This document shows, piece by piece, positions 53,743 to 62,130 of a stretch of DNA of 62,667 nucleotides. A program made the translations under genes and the position numbers. Source of the DNA: an uncultured Lachnospiraceae bacterium (lineage in GTDB: Bacteria; Bacillota; Clostridia; Lachnospirales; Lachnospiraceae); contig CAJUMJ010000033.1 in the NCBI GenBank assembly GCA_910587095.1, positions 1 to 62,667 on the forward strand, in the 5' to 3' direction. Each line of letters opens with the position of its first letter. Position 1 is the first letter of the stretch. The notes under the pieces are model-generated. The model did not search any database. It worked only from the letters and a program-made list of their open reading frames with translations, and was not told the DNA's origin.

Positions 53743-55035
53743 TTATCTGGTTTCCATATATCTGTATCTGCCAAGGATACGCCCAAACCCCAGACAAATC
53801 ATGACCCCAAGCACGCCCAGGATAAACATCATCATAGCCGCGCCAGACCCCTTTCCACTGCCAAATAGCCCGGTAAGTATCCCTTCCCCATAAGGCGATG
53901 CCATAACCGGTTCACAGACTTTATCCACCATAAATCCGCCCACAGACAAACCGATGGGAATGGTAAAAAACTGCAGCGTATTTCTGCATGAATATACGCG
54001 CCCCTGCATGTCAACGGGAATCGTCGTCCGCAAAATGACGTCCAGGTTCGCACTCATCACCGGCACTAAAATCCAGCCTATGATTTGTCCGACGCACCAG
54101 AAAAACGGCTTTTGTGTGAACGCCAGCAAAAAATTTTCCGTCCCCAACGAGAACAGCATCGTAAGGTAGATCACGCGGATACGGTTCTTTGGCGCCGGCA
54201 ATACGGTTACGGTCAAGCTGCCAATCAACATCGCAATTCCCGCGCAGGAAGTGACAACGCCCAAAACCGCCTCGCCGCCGTTCTCCCTTGGCAGCACCAG
54301 CGCAGGAAGCACCGCGTCAAACGCCGAAGCCACAAAATTGACCCCCGCCAAAAACAGAATCAACACCAACACCAGCTCATTCTCCCGCAGCCAGGAAAGC
54401 CCTGTTTTGACCGCATCCGAAAACGACTCTTTTTCCGTCCCCTCCTCTTTTTCCACCCCGGGAAGCTTTATCCAAAGCAACAACGCGAAAAACGCGATGG
54501 TAAAAGTCAGAAGATCCGTGTAAATAACGATATCCATCCCTGCAAAGGCAAACAGCGCCGTGGCGAGCACCGGATTTAAAATCGTCACAAGGGAATTGGA
54601 AAAAGATCTCATACCGCTCGTCTTCTGATAATGCTTTTTCGGTGTAATCATGGTCATGGCCACATCACCCGCCGGCTGCTGCACCGTATTCATCAGACCG
54701 TTTATGGCATTCAGGACATACATATGCACAGGCTGCAGTAAATCCGCCTTAAGCAACGCCAAAACCGCGACGGAACAGCAGGCCGCCAGCGTGTCGCAGA
54801 CAAGCATTACCTTTTTCTTATCCCACCTGTCGCTGAGAGCGCCCGCAAAAATACTCATAACCACATAAGGCGCATAACTGCACACGGACAAAAGAGCGGT
54901 CTGCAGCGCCGATCCTGTCTTTTCATAAAGCCACAGCGTGAGCGCGAAGCTTGTCATAGCGCTTCCGAGCTGTGACAACGACTGGGTGCTCCAAAGAATC
55001 AAAAACATTTTTAGTTCTTTTATCATATTTTTCAT
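53743..55035 (-). CDS. MFS efflux transporter (MefA/MFS_3-like)
   Basis: A drug exporter of about 430 residues and 12 helices. It has WSTQSLSQLGSAMTSFALTL, FAGALSDRWDKKKVMLVCDT (the motif A region) and INGLMNTVQQPAGDVAMTMI, similar to macrolide-efflux MefA-type proteins. GAGGAG lies 10 nt before the chosen ATG. The upstream leader has a hairpin and a 14-codon ORF, suggesting inducible expression. Substrate assignment to macrolides is only family analogy. Confidence 0.92.
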   Translation of the reverse strand: MKNMIKELKMFLILWSTQSLSQLGSAMTSFALTLWLYEKTGSALQTALLSVCSYAPYVVMSIFAGALSDRWDKKKVMLVCDTLAACCSVAVLALLKADLLQPVHMYVLNAINGLMNTVQQPAGDVAMTMITPKKHYQKTSGMRSFSNSLVTILNPVLATALFAFAGMDIVIYTDLLTFTIAFFALLLWIKLPGVEKEEGTEKESFSDAVKTGLSWLRENELVLVLILFLAGVNFVASAFDAVLPALVLPRENGGEAVLGVVTSCAGIAMLIGSLTVTVLPAPKNRIRVIYLTMLFSLGTENFLLAFTQKPFFWCVGQIIGWILVPVMSANLDVILRTTIPVDMQGRVYSCRNTLQFFTIPIGLSVGGFMVDKVCEPVMASPYGEGILTGLFGSGKGSGAAMMMFILGVLGVMICLGFGRILGRYRYMETR

Positions 55036-55066
55036 ATACACTTTGCTCCTCTATTCATCTTTACGG

Positions 55067-55111
55067 TTACAATTGATTCATAAAAGATGCAAAGTTTGAG
55101 GACACTGTCAT
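55067..55111 (-). CDS. Candidate regulatory leader peptide
   Basis: A 14-codon ORF, MTVSSNFASFMNQL, ending 17 nt before the SD of the MFS gene. Its own GGAGG lies 12 nt upstream, inside the hairpin at 55087-55152. The position and the efflux gene fit an antibiotic-sensing leader as in erm/mef/msr genes. Not proven; spacing is slightly long. Confidence 0.4.
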   Translation of the reverse strand: MTVSSNFASFMNQL

Positions 55112-55152
55112 CTCGTGACAATTCCTCCACGCAGCGTCCTCAAGCCTTGCAT
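55087..55152 (-). promoter_or_regulatory. Leader hairpin of the MFS gene
   Basis: ATGCAA/TTGCAT and TTGAGGAC/GTCCTCAA pair across a 66-nt segment, with an inner TGTCA-CGAGA-TGACA hairpin. It contains the SD and start of the leader ORF, so ribosome stalling could remodel it. Confidence 0.55.
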
Positions 55153-55174
55153 GGAGCATTTGCAATGCATAAAA

Positions 55175-55666
55175 TTAACGGCATTTTATCACCTCCCCAA
55201 TCACTCCCCATGCCTCCACCAGCTTTTCCAGCGAGTATCCCGCATTGGCGGGACTGGTGGAGGGCAATATATGTGCTTCCTGTCCGATTACCGGAAATAT
55301 ATATTTTTTGTACAACTGCCCCGCCTTACCACCGTTTGTATAAATCGCGCGGATATCCGCGCAGGACAAAATCGGCGACAGATCGTTTGGCACCACATCC
55401 CTGATACTGGCATCCGAGGATCCTGTGATTTCACAGCTCGCAATCACATCCCACACCGCCACATGGTGAGACAAAAGCATTTCCCGTTTCTGCGCCACAT
55501 CCCCTGGCACCTCGCATCCAAGCACCTGCGCCATGACACGCCAGAAGCGATTCTGTTTATGCCCGTAAAAAAACCGCTCCTCCCGGGATTTTACCGAGGG
55601 AAAGCTTCCCAATACCAAAACGATGGATTGACTGTCATATACCGGATCAATCGTGTGCCGTAACAT
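55175..55666 (-). CDS. DNA-deoxyinosine glycosylase (UDG superfamily, family 6)
   Basis: Removes hypoxanthine, and possibly uracil, from DNA. The 163-residue protein has the motif I form VLVLGSFPSVKSREERFFYG with the family-specific Ser-Phe-Pro, KQNRFWRVMAQVLG and a C-terminal LPSTSPANAGYS motif II. The start MLRHTIDP follows GGAGGTAAAA. It lies directly upstream of the MFS leader, so both could share a transcript. Confidence 0.88.
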   Translation of the reverse strand: MLRHTIDPVYDSQSIVLVLGSFPSVKSREERFFYGHKQNRFWRVMAQVLGCEVPGDVAQKREMLLSHHVAVWDVIASCEITGSSDASIRDVVPNDLSPILSCADIRAIYTNGGKAGQLYKKYIFPVIGQEAHILPSTSPANAGYSLEKLVEAWGVIGEVIKCR

Positions 55667-55764
55667 TTTTACCTCCATTGGTCAGACGAACATGCCCGCA
55701 TATTCTTTTGACTCCGCCTCATATACTCCTGTTTTCTCTATACTCTCCCTGTGAAATCAGTCCC

Positions 55765-56124
55765 TCAAAGTTTCGGACAGGTGATTTCCATAACCTGCTC
55801 AATCGCCCGGTGCAAAAGACGGCTCTGCTCCGTATCCGCAGCGCAGTAATAAACCTCTTTCCCCTCTCTGCGACTGACGATTAACCCGCTGTTCTTTAAC
55901 GGCCGCAAGTGATGGGACACCGCCGGGCTTGACATCCGGAGCATGGCGGCTATGTTGATAACACATTCCTCACAGTGACATAGAAGCCAGAAAATGCGGA
56001 TTCTGTTCATATCGCCGAGCTGTTTGAAAACCTCTGCTACAGTCTGAAAATGATCTGTGTGGTCTAACTGTTCCTGGATCAGCGCGATTTGCTGACCCTC
56101 TCCATGACAGTGCGGTAGTTTCAT
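55765..56124 (-). CDS. ArsR-family metal-type regulator
   Basis: A 119-residue winged-helix repressor. The core is EVFKQLGDMNRIRIFWLL then CHCEECVINIAAML (Cys residues at the alpha-3 position used for thiophilic metals in ArsR/CadC) and SPAVSHHLRPLKNSGLIVSR. Cys and His also occur near both ends (KLPHCHGEG; VMEITCPKL). No transporter is adjacent on the same strand, so its target is unclear. The start has a GGGGG site at a long 12-nt distance. Confidence 0.9.
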   Translation of the reverse strand: MKLPHCHGEGQQIALIQEQLDHTDHFQTVAEVFKQLGDMNRIRIFWLLCHCEECVINIAAMLRMSSPAVSHHLRPLKNSGLIVSRREGKEVYYCAADTEQSRLLHRAIEQVMEITCPKL

Positions 56125-56263
56125 ATGATTCGTCGTACCCCCGTATTTTGGTTTTATTTTTGACGTTCCCGGGGCATGTCATCGGAAATAACTTTCCTCC
56201 CGGAATAATTGTCCAAACAAAGCTTTGGGCAGCCACATATCACGGCCGCCCTTACCGGTTTCA

Positions 56264-57454
56264 CTAACTCACATAATTATCAAAATATCCCTGAATCAAA
56301 ACAACCGGCGTACCCTTGTCGCCCGAACCGCTTGTCAGGTCACACAAGGAACCGATCAGATCGGTCAGCCGTCTCGGCGTCGTACCCTGGGAGGCCATAT
56401 CACCTACCAGATTATCCTTCTTATCCCTGATACGGCCGGCAATCGCTTCCTTTAACGCCTCGCCGGACAAATCCTTAAAGTCATTATCCGCCAGATATTT
56501 CAGTTTCACTTCATTGGGCGTGCCATCCAGCCCCGGCGTGCTGGCAGGGGAAACACAAGGATCCGCAAGCTCCCATATCTTTCCTACCGGATCTTTAAAC
56601 GCGCCGTCGCCGTACACCATAACTTCTACATGTTTGCCGCTTCTGTCCAAAACCGCCTTCTGGATATCCAGCACCAGATCGGTACACTCCCTCGGGAACA
56701 GTTTGATTGTGTCTTCCGTGGACTTGTTGGAACCAAGCAGACCATACTTCTCATTGCATCCGCTTCCGTTTACAGGCTGGTTGAGAATATCGTCCAACCC
56801 GGCCACTACTTCCGCGCCCGCTTCCCTGAGAAGCCTCTTCGTGCGCACCCTCGTGTGAATATCGCAGTTTATCACCTTTTTCGTGTAAGGAAGAATGCTG
56901 CGGCAATCGTTCGCAAAGAGAACCTCCACCTCCGCGCCCGACTCTTTGATCAATTCCTCATAATACGCTACATAATCCACCCCTGTAAAAGGATGCTTAT
57001 TCTCTCCAAAAAGTTCGCGGTACTTTTCCAACGTCAGTACGTCGCTGTAAGGGTTGATCCCCGCCTGATCCAACTGGTCCAGCGAAACAAGTTCGTTGCC
57101 CACCTCATCGCTGGGGTAACTGAGCATCAACACAACCTTTTTCGCTCCCATCGCGATTCCCCTCAAGCAGATCGCAAAACGGTTTCTCGATAAAATAGGA
57201 AAAACAACGCCGACCGTCTCGCCGCCAAGCTTTTCCCTCACGTCCTGGGCAATCGCCTCCACTGACGCGTAATTGCCCTGCGCTCTCGCCACAACAGACT
57301 CCGTCACCGCAATCACATCCCTGTCACGCAGCTCAAACCCTTCCGCCTTGGCCGCGTCCATAACACTGTCTACCACTATCTTCGCCAAATCATCTCCCTG
57401 TCTGATGATCGGGCATCGTATACCTCTCGATACAGTTCCAATTTTTCTTTCCAT
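56264..57454 (-). CDS. CofE-like F420-0:L-glutamate ligase family protein
   Basis: A 396-residue protein of the CofE/FbiB N-terminal family (PF01996-like). It has RDRDVIAVTESVVARAQGNY, FPILSRNRFAICLRGIA, a GNELVSLDQLDQAGI segment and KYGLLGSNKSTEDTIKLFPR. The family adds glutamate to F420, but gut clostridia are not known to make F420, so it probably ligates another substrate. At nearly 400 residues it is longer than archaeal CofE (about 250). GAAGGGA precedes the ATG. No cofactor genes are adjacent. Confidence 0.85.
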   Translation of the reverse strand: MERKIGTVSRGIRCPIIRQGDDLAKIVVDSVMDAAKAEGFELRDRDVIAVTESVVARAQGNYASVEAIAQDVREKLGGETVGVVFPILSRNRFAICLRGIAMGAKKVVLMLSYPSDEVGNELVSLDQLDQAGINPYSDVLTLEKYRELFGENKHPFTGVDYVAYYEELIKESGAEVEVLFANDCRSILPYTKKVINCDIHTRVRTKRLLREAGAEVVAGLDDILNQPVNGSGCNEKYGLLGSNKSTEDTIKLFPRECTDLVLDIQKAVLDRSGKHVEVMVYGDGAFKDPVGKIWELADPCVSPASTPGLDGTPNEVKLKYLADNDFKDLSGEALKEAIAGRIRDKKDNLVGDMASQGTTPRRLTDLIGSLCDLTSGSGDKGTPVVLIQGYFDNYVS

Positions 57455-57631
57455 CTGTTAATCCCTTCTCTCTTTCGAAATGATTTGCCTTCGGACAATG
57501 AACATGCCGTCCGCCGTCCTCTCCTATTTTTACAAAAAATATCGGAAAAATCAATAAATTACTGCAATAAAATATAAAAATATTGCCACACAGCCTTCAA
57601 AGCCGCGACGCTGCCTGCCTTTGCTTCATAC

Positions 57632-57674
57632 AGAAAAATCTCCTTAGCTTTCCGTAGTCAAAAGTTAAGGAGAT
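57632..57674 (-). terminator. Terminator of the tetR-GNAT operon
   Basis: A 14-bp stem ATCTCCTTAGCTTT / AAAGTTAAGGAGAT with one wobble, followed by TTTTTCT on the minus strand. Confidence 0.85.
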
Positions 57675-57730
57675 AATGTAAATACTCGATCCGCCCCTCA
57701 TTGTCCTTCCCCTGATCATTTCAGATCAAC

Positions 57731-58255
57731 TCAGAGAATAATTCTATAAATATCCGCCGGTTCACCTTCACAGGAAAAACTCCTCTCATACACGCCGCCG
57801 TTTTTCCGTATGACTTTCACAGAAGCGGTATTTTCCCTTTCGACCGAAATATGGAGTTCTTTCATTCCCGCCTCTTTTGCTGCCTGTAAAACCTGGTTTA
57901 GCATCTTTGACGCATAACCTTTTTTTCTTTCAAAAGGACGCACGCTGTAACCGCAGTTCCCCAAATCTTTCAAAAAGTCATTCAGCGTATGCCTCAGATC
58001 AATAATGCCGACAATCCTGCTGTCGCTCTTTCTCATCGCGAAAAAAGTGTCCGTGACCACCCAGTCTTCATTTACCGTAGCGGGATCGGTATTGCGCGTC
58101 ACGCAAGTCAGCCACTCCTCATAACTCTCCGTCTTGTCAAAAAGCCCGCTCCCATAAATAATTTTTTCCCCGTGCCGAAAGTGCTCCTCACGATACGCAA
58201 GCGCTTCTTCCTTGTGTTCCAAAGCGGGTCTTACCAGGCAAATATCATTTTCCAT
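57731..58255 (-). CDS. GNAT-family N-acetyltransferase
   Basis: A 174-residue acetyl-CoA-dependent acetyltransferase. The core is RIVGIIDLRHTLNDFLKDLG, then GYSVRPFERKKGYASKMLNQ (the acetyl-CoA loop form R-x-x-G-Y-A) and VERENTASVKVIRKNGG. Substrate unknown. It starts 2 nt before the tetR stop region with GAGGAGG, so it is coexpressed with the TetR gene. Confidence 0.92.
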   Translation of the reverse strand: MENDICLVRPALEHKEEALAYREEHFRHGEKIIYGSGLFDKTESYEEWLTCVTRNTDPATVNEDWVVTDTFFAMRKSDSRIVGIIDLRHTLNDFLKDLGNCGYSVRPFERKKGYASKMLNQVLQAAKEAGMKELHISVERENTASVKVIRKNGGVYERSFSCEGEPADIYRIIL

Positions 58256-58256
58256 G

Positions 58257-58844
58257 TCAAACCTCCTCTGCCAGTAACAGCGTTCTTATTTCGTTTGTTA
58301 TTTGAGCGGGAATGTTCCGGTCTATTTCCATCAGTCGACTGTACATTCGCACGCCCTGATACGCAAACACAAGTAAATGAAAAACGGATTCCGGATCCAC
58401 ACTGTTAAATTCTTTCGTTCCTATTCCATAATTGATCAACTCCAACCATGTGGATTTTGAAACTTCATACTGTCTTTTTACCGAATTATCGTCTTCCGAA
58501 ATTTCCGGGCTGCTGTAAAATTCGCAGATAGCAAGGCTGAGAGAATTTTCACGGTCACTCATTTCCTTTTCATATCCTGACAGAAGTTCCTCCAAAATAA
58601 CAGCGGCCGGCATGTGCCGCTCGATCTTTCCGCGTACATCGCATTTCTGCCGGTCGGAAAAAGCGTTTACAATTTCCAGAAAAATCTGTTCCGTACTTTC
58701 GTAATGGCGATATAAGCCTCCGCGGCTTAAGCCTGCCCGCTCGCAGATATCTTTCATGGTAACCTCTTTAAATCCCTTTTCCACAAAAAGCCGATATGCT
58801 TTGTCGCGAATCTCCTGTTTTGTCCTGTCTCCTCTAAGGCTCAT
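58257..58844 (-). CDS. TetR/AcrR-family regulator
   Basis: 195 residues. The N-terminal HTH (KAYRLFVEKGFKEVTMKDIC, then AGLSRGGLYRHYESTEQIFL) is followed by a helical ligand domain that I do not recognise. It is divergent from the EFR1-like gene, with a promoter containing a 16-bp near-palindrome, so autoregulation and control of the divergent gene are likely. The GNAT gene follows in the same operon. Confidence 0.93.
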   Translation of the reverse strand: MSLRGDRTKQEIRDKAYRLFVEKGFKEVTMKDICERAGLSRGGLYRHYESTEQIFLEIVNAFSDRQKCDVRGKIERHMPAAVILEELLSGYEKEMSDRENSLSLAICEFYSSPEISEDDNSVKRQYEVSKSTWLELINYGIGTKEFNSVDPESVFHLLVFAYQGVRMYSRLMEIDRNIPAQITNEIRTLLLAEEV

Positions 58845-58918
58845 GTAAATCCTCCATCCCCAATCGGTTTACCGCAATTCTTTTCCAGCTTCATTTTGCA
58901 ACACTTGTGTCGTTTTCT

Positions 58919-58947
58919 ATTATGCGTCATGTATGTCGCTTTGTCAA
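58919..58947 (-). promoter_or_regulatory. Promoter of the tetR gene with operator-like palindrome
   Basis: TTGACA, 17 nt, CATAAT on the minus strand. The spacer (58924-58939) is the near-palindrome GCGACAT-AC-ATGACGC with one mismatched pair, a good place for TetR binding. Confidence 0.65.
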
Positions 58948-58978
58948 GTATAATTTCTCTGACTTGGCAGCGGAAAGA

Positions 58979-59007
58979 TTGACAAAAAAATAAGCCCACA
59001 CCATACT
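58979..59007 (+). promoter_or_regulatory. Promoter of the EFR1-like gene
   Basis: TTGACA, 17 nt, CATACT on the plus strand. An imperfect inverted repeat CCACACCATA / CTATAGGTGG overlaps the -10 and could also be an operator. Confidence 0.6.
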
Positions 59008-59052
59008 ATAGGTGGACGGAAATTAAAAACTAACGCAAAGGAAGGTAAAAGA

Positions 59053-59829
59053 ATGATCGGCATCTATTTCAGCGGAACAGGAAACACAAAACACTGTACG
59101 GAAAAACTGGTACATCTCCTGGACGAAACTGCGCAGGTAATCCCAATGGAATCTAAAGGCGCGGCGGACTTATTATCGCAGCACGATTTTATTATTCTGG
59201 CATACCCTGTCCAGTTTTCAAATATGCCCGTTATGGTAAGGGAGTTCATCAAAGATCATTCTGCTGTCTGGAACGGCAAAAAGGTGCTCTGCCTTGCTAC
59301 AATGGCATTGTTCAGCGGGGACGGCGCAGGATGCGCGGCGCGGCTGTTGAAAAAATATGGCGCGGAAATTGTCGGCGGCTTACATCTTGGCATGCCGGAT
59401 TCCATCGCCGATGTGAAGCTATTGAAAAAATCAGTCGAAAAAAACCGCGAAATGATCCGAACCGCAGACCAAAAAACAGAGAACTGCGTAGCGAAAATCA
59501 GACGGGGAAGATACCCCAAAGACGGTCTGTATTTTTTTCACCGGATTGTCGGATTGCTCGGTCAGCGTTTGTGGTTTTACGGCAAAACAAAGGACTATAC
59601 CGACAAATTAAAAATAAATAATGACTGTACGGGATGCGGACTGTGCGTTCACCTTTGCCCGATGGAAAATATCATGTTGGAAAATGGCAAAGCCGTTTCC
59701 AAAAACCGCTGTACCATGTGCTACCGCTGTATCAGCTCATGCCCGGCGCGGGCGATTACGCTATTGGGGAATGAGGTTGTCGGACAGTACCGTTTTGACA
59801 AATACGCGGACGCCGGGCATCGGCAATAG
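59053..59829 (+). CDS. EFR1-family flavodoxin-ferredoxin fusion
   Basis: An electron-transfer protein of 258 residues. The N-terminal flavodoxin-like domain has GIYFSGTGNTKHC and FIILAYPVQFSNMP. A C-terminal pair of 4Fe-4S motifs reads NDCTGCGLCVHLCPMEN and NRCTMCYRCISSCPARA. The combination matches EFR1-type ferrodoxins of anaerobes. Redox partner unknown. GGAAGG precedes the ATG. It faces a TetR gene and overlaps the convergent esterase gene by 74 nt. Confidence 0.93.
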   Translation: MIGIYFSGTGNTKHCTEKLVHLLDETAQVIPMESKGAADLLSQHDFIILAYPVQFSNMPVMVREFIKDHSAVWNGKKVLCLATMALFSGDGAGCAARLLKKYGAEIVGGLHLGMPDSIADVKLLKKSVEKNREMIRTADQKTENCVAKIRRGRYPKDGLYFFHRIVGLLGQRLWFYGKTKDYTDKLKINNDCTGCGLCVHLCPMENIMLENGKAVSKNRCTMCYRCISSCPARAITLLGNEVVGQYRFDKYADAGHRQ

Positions 59830-60601
59830 CCACCCTCAGCCACCACGCAATCGCTTTCGCAAACCGTCCCTCTATGTCATGAAAGTGCCCGCCCTCGTTC
59901 CACTCAAAATATACGCGTTCCGTATTTCCCTTGCCCGTCCGCAAACTACCTTCTTCGCCGGTATCATCATCCCCGCCCGGCCTGCCCAACTGCCTCGCCA
60001 GAATCTCTCTTGCCCGCTTTGTACATTCCGCCACCCGGCACATGCGTGGATTCTTGCTGCGGCTCTCCTTTTTCCCCAAAGAAAAGTACACCCGCATATC
60101 CGTCCGCAACGGTTTTTCCCGCTCCATAAACTCGCAGAAACCGTCGAACCAAAGGGATCCGGAAAGACTGGCCACCGTGCCGAATATGTCCGTTTTATAG
60201 ATCGAGTAAACCGCTGTCAAGCCGCCAAGCGAATAGCCAAACAATGCGGTATACTCCGGTTCCGGCTTTGTCCTGTAATGAACGTCCATGTACGGTTTTA
60301 TCTCCCCTGTCAGTCGGGACAGCCAGATATCCGCCCGGCCCTGCGGCGCTTCCTCTCCCGCCCGGAACGGGCAAGCTCCCCAAGGCGTAAAATCATCGTT
60401 CCAGCTTTCCGGCTTAACGGAAAGAAGAAGGAACTTCGTCTCCGCCCTTTCACTACCCATTTTAGCCAATATCTCTTCCAACGGGATCTCCCCGTTGACA
60501 TAGATCACCGGGTAGCATTCCCCACTTCCCTCATAGTCGGGCGGCAGATACAGGCAACAGTTCATGCCGGAAATCCGCATCTCTTTTATATGGCATTCCA
60601 T
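59756..60601 (-). CDS. Alpha/beta-hydrolase esterase (IroE/Fes-like)
   Basis: 281 residues of the esterase-D/IroE group. YPVIYVNGEIPLEEILAKMG at the front is followed by the nucleophile elbow LFGYSLGGLTAVYS (Ser), SLSGSLWFDGF, and a late NEGGHFHDIEG with the catalytic His. No signal peptide, so cytoplasmic; IroE relatives open siderophores, but the substrate here is unknown. The start MECHIKEM follows GGAAGGAATT. The last 24 codons lie opposite the EFR1-like gene and are atypical (RRPRICQNGTVRQPHSPIA), so the tail may be a run-on. Confidence 0.88.
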   Translation of the reverse strand: MECHIKEMRISGMNCCLYLPPDYEGSGECYPVIYVNGEIPLEEILAKMGSERAETKFLLLSVKPESWNDDFTPWGACPFRAGEEAPQGRADIWLSRLTGEIKPYMDVHYRTKPEPEYTALFGYSLGGLTAVYSIYKTDIFGTVASLSGSLWFDGFCEFMEREKPLRTDMRVYFSLGKKESRSKNPRMCRVAECTKRAREILARQLGRPGGDDDTGEEGSLRTGKGNTERVYFEWNEGGHFHDIEGRFAKAIAWWLRVAIADARRPRICQNGTVRQPHSPIA

Positions 60602-60682
60602 AATTCCTTCCCACCTCCCGTCCAATCGGCTTTGCGTATCCCTTCCCTGATACTTAAATATGTAAATTTGCCTGTCGTCAAT

Positions 60683-61552
60683 TTATTCCTTTAGCAACGC
60701 CGCAATTTCCTCCCTGTATGGCGGGAGTGTCTTCTTGTCACTCCCCTCCTCACAAATCCAGGGTGTTTCCAGAATCTTGGGAATTTGGGCGAACCTGCTG
60801 TCGTGTACGATCCGCCGTAAAACATCAAACCCGATGCATCCTTTTCCGATATTGGCATGACGGTCTTTGCGCGCCCCGCAGGAATTCATGCTGTCGTTGA
60901 CATGTATCGCCGCGATCTGCGAAAGCCCGATCACCTCGTCAAACCGCTGCAGCACCCCTTCATAATCATCCGCCAGATGATACCCGGCGTCATTCACATG
61001 ACAAGTGTCAAAGCAGACGCGCAGCCGGTCTTTTTTATGCACCCCTTCATAAATCGCTTTTATTTCCTCGAAAGTCGCGCCCAGCTCGCTGCCCTTCCCT
61101 GCCATCGTTTCCAGCGCAATAAAAACATCATCCTCATTTTTATCCAGCACGAGGTTAAGTCCTTTTATAATCTGCAAAATTCCGGCTTCCTCCCCCGCTC
61201 CCACATGCGCCCCCGGATGCAGCACCAGAATCCTGCTGCGCATCGCCGCCGTCCGCTTGATTTCCTTTTCAAGAAACGACACCGCCAGCTCGAAGGTTTC
61301 CGGCTTCACGGTATTTCCCAAATTGATAATATACGGCGCATGGACTACGATTTCCTCAATTCCCGCTTCTTTGGCATACGCCCATCCCGCCTCTATATTT
61401 AAAGCTCCAATTTCTTTTCTCACCGTATTTTGCGGTGCCCCCGTGTAAAGCATCAGAACATTTGCCCCGTAGGATTCGGCCTCCTTTACCGACCCAAGAA
61501 ACATTTCCTTTCCTGCCATTTTCACATGAGAACCAATTTTAATCTTTTGCAT
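60683..61552 (-). CDS. nfo: Endonuclease IV (AP endonuclease)
   Basis: Cuts DNA at abasic sites using three zinc ions. The 289-residue TIM barrel has IVVHAPYIINLGNT, ILVLHPGAHVG, ALETMAGKGSELG, VCFDTCHVNDAGY, IHVNDSMNSCGARKDRHANI and ILETPW, covering the usual metal ligands. GAGAGGGAG precedes the ATG. With the deoxyinosine glycosylase 5 kb away, base-excision repair is represented, but the genes are not linked in an operon. Confidence 0.96.
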   Translation of the reverse strand: MQKIKIGSHVKMAGKEMFLGSVKEAESYGANVLMLYTGAPQNTVRKEIGALNIEAGWAYAKEAGIEEIVVHAPYIINLGNTVKPETFELAVSFLEKEIKRTAAMRSRILVLHPGAHVGAGEEAGILQIIKGLNLVLDKNEDDVFIALETMAGKGSELGATFEEIKAIYEGVHKKDRLRVCFDTCHVNDAGYHLADDYEGVLQRFDEVIGLSQIAAIHVNDSMNSCGARKDRHANIGKGCIGFDVLRRIVHDSRFAQIPKILETPWICEEGSDKKTLPPYREEIAALLKE

Positions 61553-61650
61553 GCTGCACTCCCTCTCCGCAATAAATTTATATTTTATCCAGTCCCCAGT
61601 CTATCTCCACTCTTATACTACATTTATCAAAACAAAGGAGGCTCACAATT

Positions 61651-61779
61651 ATGAGTATTGATCTATTCGAAACATTTGGCAACGATTCTCTCAGACTACC
61701 CGCATCGTCCACGGAATTTACACATCTTCCAAGGGCAAAGCACGCTGTTTTTGAAGGTGCTGCATCTCTTTCAGAATAG
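61651..61779 (+). CDS. 42-residue ORF, small gene or truncated remnant
   Basis: It starts MSIDLFETFGNDSLRLPASS and ends FEGAASLSE, after a perfect AAAGGAGG 9 nt before the ATG. The segment LPRAKHAVFEG resembles, to my eye, the N-terminus of small cupin proteins, so this could be a truncated cupin gene. No promoter is clear. Confidence 0.45.
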   Translation: MSIDLFETFGNDSLRLPASSTEFTHLPRAKHAVFEGAASLSE

Positions 61780-62130
61780 TGCATTTTATCTTCACATGCA
61801 ATCATTTTGTAAAATCCCGCTCATTCCTTCCCATCTAATCAGCCGCCAATGCTCAATAATCCTATCTTTTAGAAATGTAATAAATAGCTCCCACACGATA
61901 TTCATTTCTTTTTCCCCCTTTTACAAAGCACTTGAAATATACATAACAGACAACAAAAAAGGAGTATCAAAGCCACTTTTATTTCCAATTATACCACTTT
62001 ACAACTTTTAGATTAAGCCGCTTCTCCCAAACATAGATATCTCAAGGCTTTAATAACAACCTTTGATTTTATGTGGGTTTCGATGTTTTGTACCAAATTT
62101 ACATAAAATATATGCCGCCGTATCTGCTCA
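61780..62130. other. AT-rich spacer without a recognised gene
   Basis: No SD-linked ORF. A minus-strand open frame of about 60 codons ends at 62013 without a start or recognisable motif. The AT content is higher than in the rest of the window, consistent with the edge of foreign DNA. Confidence 0.35.

Noticed and set aside
53499..53786. Minus-strand 95-codon frame between the MFS gene and the fusion gene
   Set aside because: It overlaps the MFS 3' end, has no SD, and its residues show no domain pattern.
55087..55152. Known riboswitch upstream of the MFS gene
   Set aside because: The hairpin does not match the guanidine, SAM, preQ1 or other aptamer cores I can recall; an attenuator with leader peptide fits better.
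59621..60694. Plus-strand open frame of 357 codons
   Set aside because: It runs through the 3' end of the EFR1-like gene in another frame and then antisense to the esterase; no SD and no motif.
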